Shown here in pieces: positions 8,906-17,757 of a DNA stretch of 64,000 nucleotides (positions are counted from its first letter, which is position 1; each line of letters starts with the position of its first letter). Origin of the DNA: XYD12-FULL-36-8 sp964613805 (GTDB lineage Bacteria > Bacteroidota > Ignavibacteria > Ignavibacteriales > Ignavibacteriaceae). The position numbers and the translations under genes were made by a program. Location of the stretch: contig CAZTJF010000005.1 of NCBI GenBank assembly GCA_964613805.1, forward strand, positions 95,714-159,713, in the 5' to 3' direction. The notes under the pieces are model-generated. The model saw only the letters and a list, made by a program, of their open reading frames with translations, was not told the origin of the DNA and made no database searches.

Positions 8906-10213
8906 TTAATTCAATGGCAATGATATCAATATTTTTGTTCCTCTATCAGAATCCAATATCTTAATATCGCCATTATGTCTATCAATTATGCTTTTGCATA
9001 AAAACAAACCATAGCCACTTTTTTCAGGCGATGGCGGATTGAAAACACTGTTTGCAATATTCTTAGGAATTCCGGGTCCATCATCAAAGCAAATGACAAT
9101 AACCTTATCTTTTTCACTATATGTCTGAATATAAATAGTTGCATCCGGTTTAACTTCGGCTGTATTGGTAAATAGATGAACCAGCAGCTGCTGTATTTGT
9201 TCCGAATCATACTTGGTGACGGGAAGGTTATTTAGTTCGGTTTTAAAAGTGATATTGCTATAAGTTTTAATCGGTGAAATATATTTTAATACCGATTGTA
9301 TCGTTTTATTTAAATCCCCGCTGTCCTTATTAAGATTCATTATCGAAGTCTCAATTAAAGCTTGAGCATATTTTTGAATTTTGGTTATTGAATCAGCGGC
9401 TACTTTTAATTTTAATAAAATTCTATCAAGATCGGTAAGCGGCGGTTTATCATTTTTATTTTCAATTTCTCTTTTTGAATTCTCTATCACCCGCATCGAA
9501 CTTTCTGTCTCCAGCAAAGCAAGATGCACAAAACCCTGTAATTCTTGACCAATTTCACTATCAATGCTTGCTTTTAATGCTTTCCGCTCCACTTGAATTA
9601 ATTGCTTGTTGGCTTCATTTAATGCATTATATGCGCTGACCTGGTTAGCATAGAGTTGAGCATTTCGAATGGCGGTTGCTGCTTGTCCGGCAAGGATTTC
9701 AAATGTGTTGGTAATTTCACTTACCTTAACTTTGTGAAGATGCTTACTGTCAACATAAACCACACCGATCTTTTTATTCTCTGTTATGAGAGGAGAGCAT
9801 AGAATTGTTTCAAGCTCTAAACGTAAAATACTTCTGCTCGGATCAAAATTAGTATCGCTGTGTGCTCCTTCAATAAATTTTGATTCGCCGGATGTAAACA
9901 CGTCTTTAACTACGGATGTGCTGACGTGAAAAGATTCTTTTGTAAGACTGTTTCCTTCGGAATCCAATCCCAGTTTATATTCGAGGTCGCCATTAGGATT
10001 GATAAGAACGATAAATCCTCGTTCAGAATTAGTGATTCCAATTGCATTTTTAAGCACGAGATTTAGGACATCATCAAGAATTAAGGTTTGATTTATTGTA
10101 TTTACGATATCAAGGATCACCTCGAGATTTTTAATTTTATCAACTGATTGATCTTTGACTAAAACAGATTCATCCTTAGTATCAACCAGTTTTTTAAACT
10201 CTGAAAACTTCAT
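8906..10213 (-). CDS. GAF-domain histidine-kinase-like ATPase, apparently lacking the phospho-histidine
   Basis: 435 residues, soluble. A GAF domain occupies about residues 30-200 (GFIVLINPNGDLEYKLGLD, CSPLITENKKIGVVYVDS). A coiled coil follows, then a C-terminal HATPase domain with DDGPGIP (G1) and SGYGLFLCKSI (G2). The segment where a HisKA H box (normally AHEIxNP) should lie reads SEIGQELQGFVHLALLE near residue 220, with glutamine in place of the expected histidine. It may therefore act as an ATP-binding partner or sensor rather than a self-phosphorylating kinase. It is the first gene of the operon with the hybrid kinase downstream, two bases away. Confidence 0.82.
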   Translation of the reverse strand: MKFSEFKKLVDTKDESVLVKDQSVDKIKNLEVILDIVNTINQTLILDDVLNLVLKNAIGITNSERGFIVLINPNGDLEYKLGLDSEGNSLTKESFHVSTSVVKDVFTSGESKFIEGAHSDTNFDPSRSILRLELETILCSPLITENKKIGVVYVDSKHLHKVKVSEITNTFEILAGQAATAIRNAQLYANQVSAYNALNEANKQLIQVERKALKASIDSEIGQELQGFVHLALLETESSMRVIENSKREIENKNDKPPLTDLDRILLKLKVAADSITKIQKYAQALIETSIMNLNKDSGDLNKTIQSVLKYISPIKTYSNITFKTELNNLPVTKYDSEQIQQLLVHLFTNTAEVKPDATIYIQTYSEKDKVIVICFDDGPGIPKNIANSVFNPPSPEKSGYGLFLCKSIIDRHNGDIKILDSDRGTKILISLPLN

Positions 10214-10356
10214 TTCTCGTTCTTAATTGTAATTACTTTGAATAATATAAAATAATATAATTTAATTCTGAAACTAAATATCAAATTCTTAGCCATAATT
10301 TTATTCGGTGTGAGTAACATTTCTTGGCTTTTAATCAAATATTCACGGAGATTCAA

Positions 10357-13317
10357 TTAGTTCTTGAGCAGTTTAAGGGAAAGAAACCACTCCCAATCAC
10401 TTCCATTTTGGAACCATGCTTTGGCAATTCCCGAAGAAATTGTTGATTCTAAGTTATCCCAATGTTTAAAAACAAAGTTAATTTGACCGCCAATATCTCC
10501 CCAGTATTTTCCTTGTTCGGATTTTGCAATCAAACCTTGTAAATAGATAGAAAAATCAATGTAGCTTAAGTAATGTCTTCTAATAGATATATTTGAAAAA
10601 CGGATTGGCGGAAAATTATTTTCAATCATTAGCTTCACAAAACGTTCTGCACTTAAGGAGTAAATCGGGATTCCTGGAAATCGAAAAACTTTTCTATACT
10701 GCTTTGCATCAACATTTTCAACTTCACGGTTTCCAAATCCGCCAAAGTAAAATCTTGCATGTCTTAACACATCATTTGGTTGATGATACCCGCCGGCAAT
10801 TCTGAAATAAAGAATGTTATGTGGAAATAACCACGTTGATAAATCACCGAACTCAGTCCATATCTGATATGCAATCCGTGGATTCTTCATATTTTCACCA
10901 TAAACCAATAATGATGCAGAAAAGTCATTGCCATATTCAAAGTCAACACTGCCAATGCTTTTTCGTTGGTTCTTTGAATCAAAGGTTGATTGCATAACTA
11001 AAAAATCCGGCTCAGATACTTGTACTAAGTTGTCATTAATAAATTTAACATCCTTATAAATGGTAAGTTGTGTTTGCTGCTTAACCTTCAAGGGATTATC
11101 GTAAACCCAATAATATGTATGACCAAGTGTAATTTTTGTACCCATCATCCCTCTTTTGCGGGAATTAAATAAATCGTAGAAGTCGGCTGCATTATGATCA
11201 ATTCCAAACTCAATCTGTTTTTTATAATCATACTTTAGTTTAGCATGAAACTTAGGATTGAGGGAATTTTCTTTAAAAGGTGAATAGCCAACTTCAAAAG
11301 AGAGATCATGATTTAAAACTGGATCTGCAATGTGTCCGAAGAATCCTAAAACTTTTTGAGATTGAAACCCAGTTATCACAGGAACAAATGTTTGTACTGC
11401 AAGATTGGTCAAGCCATTATATTTTGCTTCTGGAGATGTTGTCAATTGTTGTTTAGATTCATCGGAGGAAGGTAAATTAAGGTCCATCAGATTAGGATTC
11501 TTATCGAGTATTAGCTGTCCTAAATATGAAATTGCTGGAACATATTCCGCTGGTTTGTTTGCTATCATTACAGGAATAAATCCTTCGGTGGTAAATTCAA
11601 AAGCAAATAAAGAATCTTGACTTATGTACAACGGTCTGAATAAACCACGCAATGTATTACTAAGCACATCAACTTGCCGTGTTGATAAGTTCAACCGGTA
11701 AATGTTTGATACTCCGTTTGTGTAAGCATTCCATAAAATATATTGTTCATCAGGGCTCCAAGAAATATTTTCCGGTGAACCGCTTGGATAAAGTGTTTCA
11801 TATTTAATTTTCACACTAGATTTAATGGAATCGGTATACATCAAAACTATTTTTTGCTCACCGCTGTTTTGATGAAGCACTGCTGATAAATATTTACCAG
11901 AGGGGCTTACAGATAATTGCTGTATCTCATCACCGATTTCCAATTGCAAGATTATTTTAAGCATATCGAAAGGATAAGCCGAATAGACTAATGAAGCTGC
12001 AGAAGCAGAATGTTCAATTCCCCAAAGTTCATGTGTTGTTGGGGCAATAGTTATACTCCCAACTCTGCAATCCTCAAACAATAATTTTTTTTCATCTTTG
12101 TCAATATCCAATACCCACAAATCCCGGAAAAGCTGGTTGTTGTTAGTGGTAAAGAAAAACAATCCTAAATTCTTATCATAAGCAGTGGATGAAACTTGAA
12201 GCAAACTTGGAGTAGGTAAAGTCGTTATCTTTTGAGATATTCTGGAAGCAATGTAAAACTTTTGAATTTCCGCAAGTTGATGAGGGCGATGAAATCCGAA
12301 AAGAATATTTTGACCGGATTGGTCAAGATAGGGTTGTGTTATCCAGCCAAAATTCTCGGCACCTAATCTCCTTATCTCGGTTAATGGATACGCATTTAAT
12401 TTTTGAATGTTCGTTTTCTGAAAATTTTTTTCAAAAATTACAAACTCATTCCATGCGGAAACCATTTTTAAATCGTAAATATCAAAAAATTTACTCTCAA
12501 AATTTTGATAACACTCATCTGATTCAGTTCTAAACCATTCAATAAGTTTTTCGGGTCCATATTTTAATGTTAAATACGAAGCGAATCTCGATCCGTATAT
12601 ATAAAAAATTGTTTCAAGTAAAAATGAGTTGCGAGCAATTTTGGTATCTAATTCAATTTCTGTAGGAAAATCCAGGCTATCTAAAACCAGCGAACGAAAG
12701 TACATCTCATCAAAGCTTCCAAGTGTTCTTCCATATCCTCCGTTCATCCAGGTTTCGAGAAATACCGCCATTGATTCCTGATGCCATCTTGGAGTATAGC
12801 GATTAAAGTTTGTTAATAAACTATAAATTATAGTTAATGGCTGTATTTGTTCAGGAGCAACCTTAGAAAATATTGATCTGGTAAAACTCTCAACATCAGA
12901 TGAATTATCATTTATTACTATATGCACTAACTCATGACTTATTATCCACTGAAATCTGTCACTGTAAGGAATACTTTCATAGCCGGGTTCCATCGGCTCA
13001 ATTTCTAACCGAATGTAGTTTTGTGGAACCGATGTTGCTGCGCCGTAACCATAATCGTAGGCATCGTAAGTGTTTATTATGATTTTTTCAGTTGGAGAGT
13101 AATTAAATAATTCGCTTAAGGTTTTTAGTGAATTTTCTGCATAATAAAAAAGCTGTGGAACTAAATGTGCATGGCTTTGACGATAAATAATTTTGAAGTG
13201 TTCACTCTCCTGTTCGTACCAATCACTTTGACTGTGAATAGTTAATGAAAAGACTAAAATAAAAAATAATATAAATGAAGATTTATTGATGATTTTTCGA
13301 AACGGTTTATATTTCAA
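10357..13317 (-). CDS. Exported gluzincin-like peptidase with TolB-type propeller and C-terminal barrel
   Basis: 986 residues. A signal peptide (residues 1-30) precedes a peptidase-MA-like domain with the zinc motif HELVH at 128-132; WHQESMAVFLE supplies the likely third ligand E181. A long middle part (about 300-600) shows TolB/PD40 beta-propeller blades (for example FHRPHQLAE, SVSPSGKYLSAVL, SWSPDEQYILWNA). The last 300 residues are strand-rich with alternating aromatic residues and end near the C-terminus as outer-membrane barrel proteins do. The most likely location is the outer membrane with the enzyme in the periplasm or on the surface. The start is TTG 13317, preceded by GGA at a suitable distance. 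Substrate unknown. Confidence 0.8.
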   Translation of the reverse strand: MKYKPFRKIINKSSFILFFILVFSLTIHSQSDWYEQESEHFKIIYRQSHAHLVPQLFYYAENSLKTLSELFNYSPTEKIIINTYDAYDYGYGAATSVPQNYIRLEIEPMEPGYESIPYSDRFQWIISHELVHIVINDNSSDVESFTRSIFSKVAPEQIQPLTIIYSLLTNFNRYTPRWHQESMAVFLETWMNGGYGRTLGSFDEMYFRSLVLDSLDFPTEIELDTKIARNSFLLETIFYIYGSRFASYLTLKYGPEKLIEWFRTESDECYQNFESKFFDIYDLKMVSAWNEFVIFEKNFQKTNIQKLNAYPLTEIRRLGAENFGWITQPYLDQSGQNILFGFHRPHQLAEIQKFYIASRISQKITTLPTPSLLQVSSTAYDKNLGLFFFTTNNNQLFRDLWVLDIDKDEKKLLFEDCRVGSITIAPTTHELWGIEHSASAASLVYSAYPFDMLKIILQLEIGDEIQQLSVSPSGKYLSAVLHQNSGEQKIVLMYTDSIKSSVKIKYETLYPSGSPENISWSPDEQYILWNAYTNGVSNIYRLNLSTRQVDVLSNTLRGLFRPLYISQDSLFAFEFTTEGFIPVMIANKPAEYVPAISYLGQLILDKNPNLMDLNLPSSDESKQQLTTSPEAKYNGLTNLAVQTFVPVITGFQSQKVLGFFGHIADPVLNHDLSFEVGYSPFKENSLNPKFHAKLKYDYKKQIEFGIDHNAADFYDLFNSRKRGMMGTKITLGHTYYWVYDNPLKVKQQTQLTIYKDVKFINDNLVQVSEPDFLVMQSTFDSKNQRKSIGSVDFEYGNDFSASLLVYGENMKNPRIAYQIWTEFGDLSTWLFPHNILYFRIAGGYHQPNDVLRHARFYFGGFGNREVENVDAKQYRKVFRFPGIPIYSLSAERFVKLMIENNFPPIRFSNISIRRHYLSYIDFSIYLQGLIAKSEQGKYWGDIGGQINFVFKHWDNLESTISSGIAKAWFQNGSDWEWFLSLKLLKN

Positions 13318-13330
13318 TTAATTCCAAAAG

Positions 13331-13366
13331 AAAAAAAAAGCCTTTAATAAAAATATTAAAGGCTTT
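13331..13366 (-). terminator. Rho-independent terminator of the repeat-protein gene
   Basis: A perfect 13-bp stem (13337-13349 with 13354-13366) and a 4-base loop are followed on the minus strand by a run of nine Ts. It lies between the repeat-protein gene and the peptidase/propeller gene, so these two should be separate transcripts unless the terminator leaks. Confidence 0.88.
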
Positions 13367-13440
13367 CATTATAAGAAAAGAATACAATCTTTGTTTATCT
13401 TATCCAGCCACAAGGGCTAAAAAATTCATATAAGTGGGAA

Positions 13441-13965
13441 TTACCTTACCCAACCGTAGCGGGTTCCTAATTCATCTAATTGAGAATTAGATCTTACCCA
13501 GCCGTAGCGAGTACCTAATTCATCCAATTGAGAATTAGATCTTACCCAACCGTAGCGAGTACCTAATTCATCCAGTTGAGAATTAGATCTTACCCAGCCG
13601 TAGCGGGTACCTAATTCATCCAATTGAGAATTAGATCTTACCCAGCCGTAGCGGGTACCTAATTCATCCAATTGAGAATTAGACCTTACCCAACCGTAGC
13701 GGGTACCTAATTCATCCAGTTGAGAATTAGATCTTACCCAGCCATAGCGAGTTCCTAACTCTTGAAGTTGAGCAGAAACTCGGTTTTCAAGAGTTAGTAT
13801 ATTCCATGAGGCCTGCTCGGAGGACTGAATGTAGCTCTTCTCCACCATAATTTTATCTTTGCTGATACGATTACGCTGAGCTTTTTCTACATTATCCGGA
13901 ACCTGAGCGTTAGCTGAGATAGCAAACACCGCTAACAGGAGGTAAAAGAGCATATTTTTAAGCAT
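13441..13965 (-). CDS. Small exported protein of seven identical 16-residue repeats
   Basis: 174 residues; no family recognised. Residues 1-20 are a clear signal peptide ending ANA|Q, with start ATG 13965 supported by GAAGG nine bases upstream. Residues 21-68 are a polar, helical leader. Residues 69-174 are tandem copies of ELGTRYGWVRSNSQLD: seven GTRYGWVR units spaced exactly 16 residues apart, and the protein ends on the last GWVR. Between copies the DNA differs at several third positions (Leu as TTA, TTG or CTG; Gly-Thr as GGTACT, GGTACC, GGAACC or GGAACT; Arg as AGA or AGG), yet the repeat peptides are identical. That argues for selection on the peptide. No cysteine, lipobox, LPXTG or T9SS domain is present. 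It could be a structural surface repeat or a multi-copy peptide precursor. Confidence 0.85.
   Translation of the reverse strand: MLKNMLFYLLLAVFAISANAQVPDNVEKAQRNRISKDKIMVEKSYIQSSEQASWNILTLENRVSAQLQELGTRYGWVRSNSQLDELGTRYGWVRSNSQLDELGTRYGWVRSNSQLDELGTRYGWVRSNSQLDELGTRYGWVRSNSQLDELGTRYGWVRSNSQLDELGTRYGWVR
13444..13761 (-). repeat. Tandem 48-bp coding repeat (6.6 units)
   Basis: Head-to-tail 48-bp units encode the 16-residue peptide repeat. Units are near-identical with only synonymous differences seen. There are no spacers of unique sequence, so this is not a CRISPR array. Confidence 0.95.
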
Positions 13966-14196
13966 AGCATGCCCTTCAAGAAATAGAAATTAACTAATCC
14001 TGCTAAAGGCACAGCAGAATTGTTTTTTTTTACACGGGGTATTCACCTGATGACACTTATCAAGCAATAGCCACTCACAATATACAACCCAGAAGATTTG
14101 TTGTCAACAAAATTTTTTGAGCAGCAGTTAAAACTTTAATTGATTAGGGGATGATTAAAGGGTAAATCGGTTAAAAATATTGTTTATTGATGGTTT

Positions 14197-17100
14197 TCAA
14201 TCAAAATTTATTATTTCGGTAAATTTTTCCCATACAATTTTTCTTTGAGCGCTATTGAAGAAAATTTCTTTTTTTCTCTCTTCTTTAAATCTTTCGCCGA
14301 AATAGTTCAATAATGATCTTCCGTAATGAGCATATTCTTTTGCTTTTGAAAGGTTACCACGATTTGCGTAATAAGTTGTCATTTCAAAAAATATTTGCCA
14401 CGTCAATTCGGTTACATTTAAATCTTCTATTTTCTTGAGAGCTTCCTGAAAATAAAATGCCGGATTCTTGAGATCAAATTCAGAAGAACTGTTTGCAATC
14501 ATGCCTGTCAAAAATAGTTTCTCTGCTTCCAGGTAAGCATTAGTTTCAGAAACATTTGTAAAATTTACATCTGATAATAAATCAAATGCTTTTTTCGATT
14601 CATTAGTCTGTAAAAAATATTTCGTTTGAAGAATCATTGCCTCAAAATAATTAATGCGTTCTTCTTGTTTTAAATAGTCCTCAGCTATTTTCTTTAGATT
14701 ATAATCATCGGCTGGTTTTTGAATACCAATATCATGAAATGCTGTTAGAAAACTGATGTGCAAGTTAATTCTGGTTGGGTTATCAATTAATCCCGAAATA
14801 TTACTTAACTCAGTTATAATTTCGGCAAGAAATTTATAATCGCCCATCTTATAATTTACTTTTCCAATTAAGAAAAGTACTTCGGCTTCCTCAATATTAT
14901 TTTGAATTCTATGAAAAACATTTCGAGCACTATTTAAATATGCAATTGCTGTTTGATACTCACAAAGAAAAAGATAAATTTCTCCAAGATTCGATTCGGT
15001 AATACCAAAGTCATTTTGATCACCCAATGATTTAAAAATAATTTTTGCCGTATTATAATTTTCCACAGCTTTGTCAAAATTCAAATTATGAAAATAAAAT
15101 CCTCCTAAATTAAGAGAAACCTTGCCTTGCTGATACAAATTACCAGTTGATCGGGTAATCTCGAGAGAGTGGTTCCAATGTTTCTCAGCATCATCATAAT
15201 TACCGCGAATGTTTAAAATATTTCCAATATTTATCTCAGCAGCAGCAACTCTTTGAAGCGAGCTTGCTGTTTTATAACTATTCAAACATTGCTTAAAATA
15301 ATCAAGTGCTAAATCCATATCGTTCTTAAAATGGAATAGCACTATGCCTAAAAGATTATAAGCATCACCTAATATCTCATGAGAAGCAGATGGATTTTTA
15401 ATTATATCGTGGCACATAAGCGAAGCGGATTCGAAATTATTTGCATCCAATTCTGCCCCGGCGATATTAAGCATAAGTTTTAATTTCTTATTGTCATCTT
15501 TTATTATAGTTAAAAGTGATTTTAAAATGTCCATCCCTTTCTCAATTTCACCAATTCTAATCAATGCATTCCCTTGTATTAATAATAGATCCGTTTTCAC
15601 TTGGTCCGCTAAATTTTCTTTTAGCAAATCAGAAGTGGTGGAGTAGGTTTGTTGAAAGTCATTAAGAGTATCATAAATTGAAGACAGTTTAAGTTTTACG
15701 TCAAAAATTTGTTTGGATTTGAGAGGCAATTTTAATATTTGCTCAAGAATACTTCGTGAATATTTCAGAGCCGAAATTTTCTCCGCATCTTCAACTTCGC
15801 GCATTAACAACAAAAAGCTATCGTCGTACCTTTCGCAAATCTGATATTGCCTAGCTAATTCAACTTTGCTGAATTGCGGAAAATACTGCTTAATTGTTTC
15901 GGCAATATTTTCGTGATGTTTTCTCTTGTTCGGAATCTGTGAATACACAAAATTCTTCAGTCCATCGGATGAAAAATTCAATCCTGCTTGTACCTGCGAC
16001 TGTAAAATGTGCTTTCGTTTAAGATCTTCAACAATCCCCGAAAATTTTTCTTCGGAACAACCTGTTAATTGAACTAATATTTTATTGTCGGGGGTATTCT
16101 CAAAAGATGATAAGATTGAAGAAATTTTCAATTCATCTTCATTTAGGGCTTTAAAACGGATATTATAAATCTCTTCATATAAGTTTACAAGAATCTTTTC
16201 ACTGCGTTCTTCAGAAACAACTTTTATCCCATCATAATCAAATCGAATTATTTTGAGCAGTACTAAGTCCCGCAAGAACTCCATGACATTTCCCGGCAGG
16301 AAATCGGCATGCTTCATAATAAGCTGCCGAACATCATTTATCGGGAATAAATCTGCGTATGTTTTTTCTAAAAGCTCGTCAATCTGTACTGTTGTAAACG
16401 AAGTTAGATCAAGGTGAACTGAATTATTGACAAAACCTGTAACATAATCCAAATCAGATTTTTCGGTTAAGATGATGTTGCATCCGTTAACCTGGAAAAC
16501 AGGAAATATTTCTTTAAAAATTTCCAGTAAAAAACTATCATAGAGATTGAAATCATCAAGCAGAAGTATGAATCTATTCAAAGAAGTAATTTTGTTAACA
16601 ATTAATTTCAAATCATTCGTAAGATTTTCTGATTGATTGTTGATGATCGTATTAAGCAAAGTAAGTGTTTCGGAAGGCAGCTTATCAAATATTAATTCAT
16701 TAAAAATTAATTTATTTAAGAAAAGCTTTATTAGCCCAAATCCTGTTTTAGTTCTATTATTGGGCAGTTGAACAACATTTTCATATCGAGAATAAATTTC
16801 CCGTGACACGGCAGTTTTACCTGCTCTTTCAAAACCTCTAATGATAATAACTTCACCCGAAGACGGTGTGCTTACATAGCGATTTACAACGTTAAGAATG
16901 TCGGTTCTATCTGAAAAAACTTGTATTGGAACCCAATCCCGGAATAATTGTTCGGTTATCTGAATATTCAAATCATAAAGAATTTGGATAGAGGTAAAGT
17001 ATCTTTCCTCCGGATTTTTGTGGAGAAGTTTTTTAATAACATTTATTAGCTCTGACGAATATTTGGTTTCTGGAAAGTAGAACTCTTTTCCAATCTGTTC

Positions 17101-17757
17101 CTTATAGATTTCTAACTGATCTTTCGAATCGAAAGGAAATTTCCTGTATATCAAGCGGTAAAGCAGTATACCAAAGGAGTACAAGTCAATCCGATGATCG
17201 TGAGGTTCTTTCTTTAAAATTTCAGGAGCCAGATATTCGGCAGTTCCAGTAATAACATTATCGGTTTGGTTTGTGTGCGGTCGAGCAAAACCAAGGTCAA
17301 TTAATTTCAAAACTGGTTTTCCACTTAACTCATTTACAAGAATGTTTTCCAGTTTCAGGTCATAATAAATGTAGTTTGATTGATGAAGATAAAATAAAAC
17401 AGAACAGATTTGGGTTATGATTTCTTTTAGTGAAGATTCATTTTTAATTAAGTAATCAAGCAGCTCTTTTCCGTCAAAATACTCCATTGTCAAATACTTG
17501 GAGCCAATTGAAATTGGTTCGGTTTCAGAAATTTCTAAAATCGTTCCGCGTTCATAAGCTTGTATAATGCTGGGATGATCAAGCATTTGAAGAATTTGAA
17601 ATTCATCTTTAAATGCTTTTTTCTCTTCTTCAGAGGAATTTGCTGGTAAGATTTTAAGCGCAATATTTTTCCCGGTTTGTTCTAAATCCTCACACAAATA
17701 AACTGCGCTTCTGCCGTGTCCCAATTTTTTCTTAATTAAAAATCTTCGATTAATCAT
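14197..17757 (-). CDS. Ser/Thr protein kinase fused to AAA-type ATPase and TPR array
   Basis: 1186 residues, cytoplasmic. The kinase domain (1-270) has the glycine loop LGHGRSAV, lysine K35 (ALKIL), catalytic loop YYDLKLEN with D133, K135 and N138, DLG at 154-156 and APE at 177-179. The usual HRD histidine and arginine are both tyrosine, so it is a non-RD kinase. A predicted ATPase (about 280-560) follows with Walker A GFERAGKT at 308-315 and Walker B FILLLDD ending at 402. The rest is a long TPR superhelix. This order resembles PknK- and MalT-like signalling ATPases without a DNA-binding end. Its start overlaps the DppC gene stop by 4 bases (ATGA), tying it to the peptide permease genes. Confidence 0.88.
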   Translation of the reverse strand: MINRRFLIKKKLGHGRSAVYLCEDLEQTGKNIALKILPANSSEEEKKAFKDEFQILQMLDHPSIIQAYERGTILEISETEPISIGSKYLTMEYFDGKELLDYLIKNESSLKEIITQICSVLFYLHQSNYIYYDLKLENILVNELSGKPVLKLIDLGFARPHTNQTDNVITGTAEYLAPEILKKEPHDHRIDLYSFGILLYRLIYRKFPFDSKDQLEIYKEQIGKEFYFPETKYSSELINVIKKLLHKNPEERYFTSIQILYDLNIQITEQLFRDWVPIQVFSDRTDILNVVNRYVSTPSSGEVIIIRGFERAGKTAVSREIYSRYENVVQLPNNRTKTGFGLIKLFLNKLIFNELIFDKLPSETLTLLNTIINNQSENLTNDLKLIVNKITSLNRFILLLDDFNLYDSFLLEIFKEIFPVFQVNGCNIILTEKSDLDYVTGFVNNSVHLDLTSFTTVQIDELLEKTYADLFPINDVRQLIMKHADFLPGNVMEFLRDLVLLKIIRFDYDGIKVVSEERSEKILVNLYEEIYNIRFKALNEDELKISSILSSFENTPDNKILVQLTGCSEEKFSGIVEDLKRKHILQSQVQAGLNFSSDGLKNFVYSQIPNKRKHHENIAETIKQYFPQFSKVELARQYQICERYDDSFLLLMREVEDAEKISALKYSRSILEQILKLPLKSKQIFDVKLKLSSIYDTLNDFQQTYSTTSDLLKENLADQVKTDLLLIQGNALIRIGEIEKGMDILKSLLTIIKDDNKKLKLMLNIAGAELDANNFESASLMCHDIIKNPSASHEILGDAYNLLGIVLFHFKNDMDLALDYFKQCLNSYKTASSLQRVAAAEINIGNILNIRGNYDDAEKHWNHSLEITRSTGNLYQQGKVSLNLGGFYFHNLNFDKAVENYNTAKIIFKSLGDQNDFGITESNLGEIYLFLCEYQTAIAYLNSARNVFHRIQNNIEEAEVLFLIGKVNYKMGDYKFLAEIITELSNISGLIDNPTRINLHISFLTAFHDIGIQKPADDYNLKKIAEDYLKQEERINYFEAMILQTKYFLQTNESKKAFDLLSDVNFTNVSETNAYLEAEKLFLTGMIANSSSEFDLKNPAFYFQEALKKIEDLNVTELTWQIFFEMTTYYANRGNLSKAKEYAHYGRSLLNYFGERFKEERKKEIFFNSAQRKIVWEKFTEIINFD

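Noticed and set aside
13444..13761. 48-bp direct repeats resembling a CRISPR array
   Set aside because: Units are contiguous with no unique spacers and encode a perfect peptide repeat in frame with a signal peptide.
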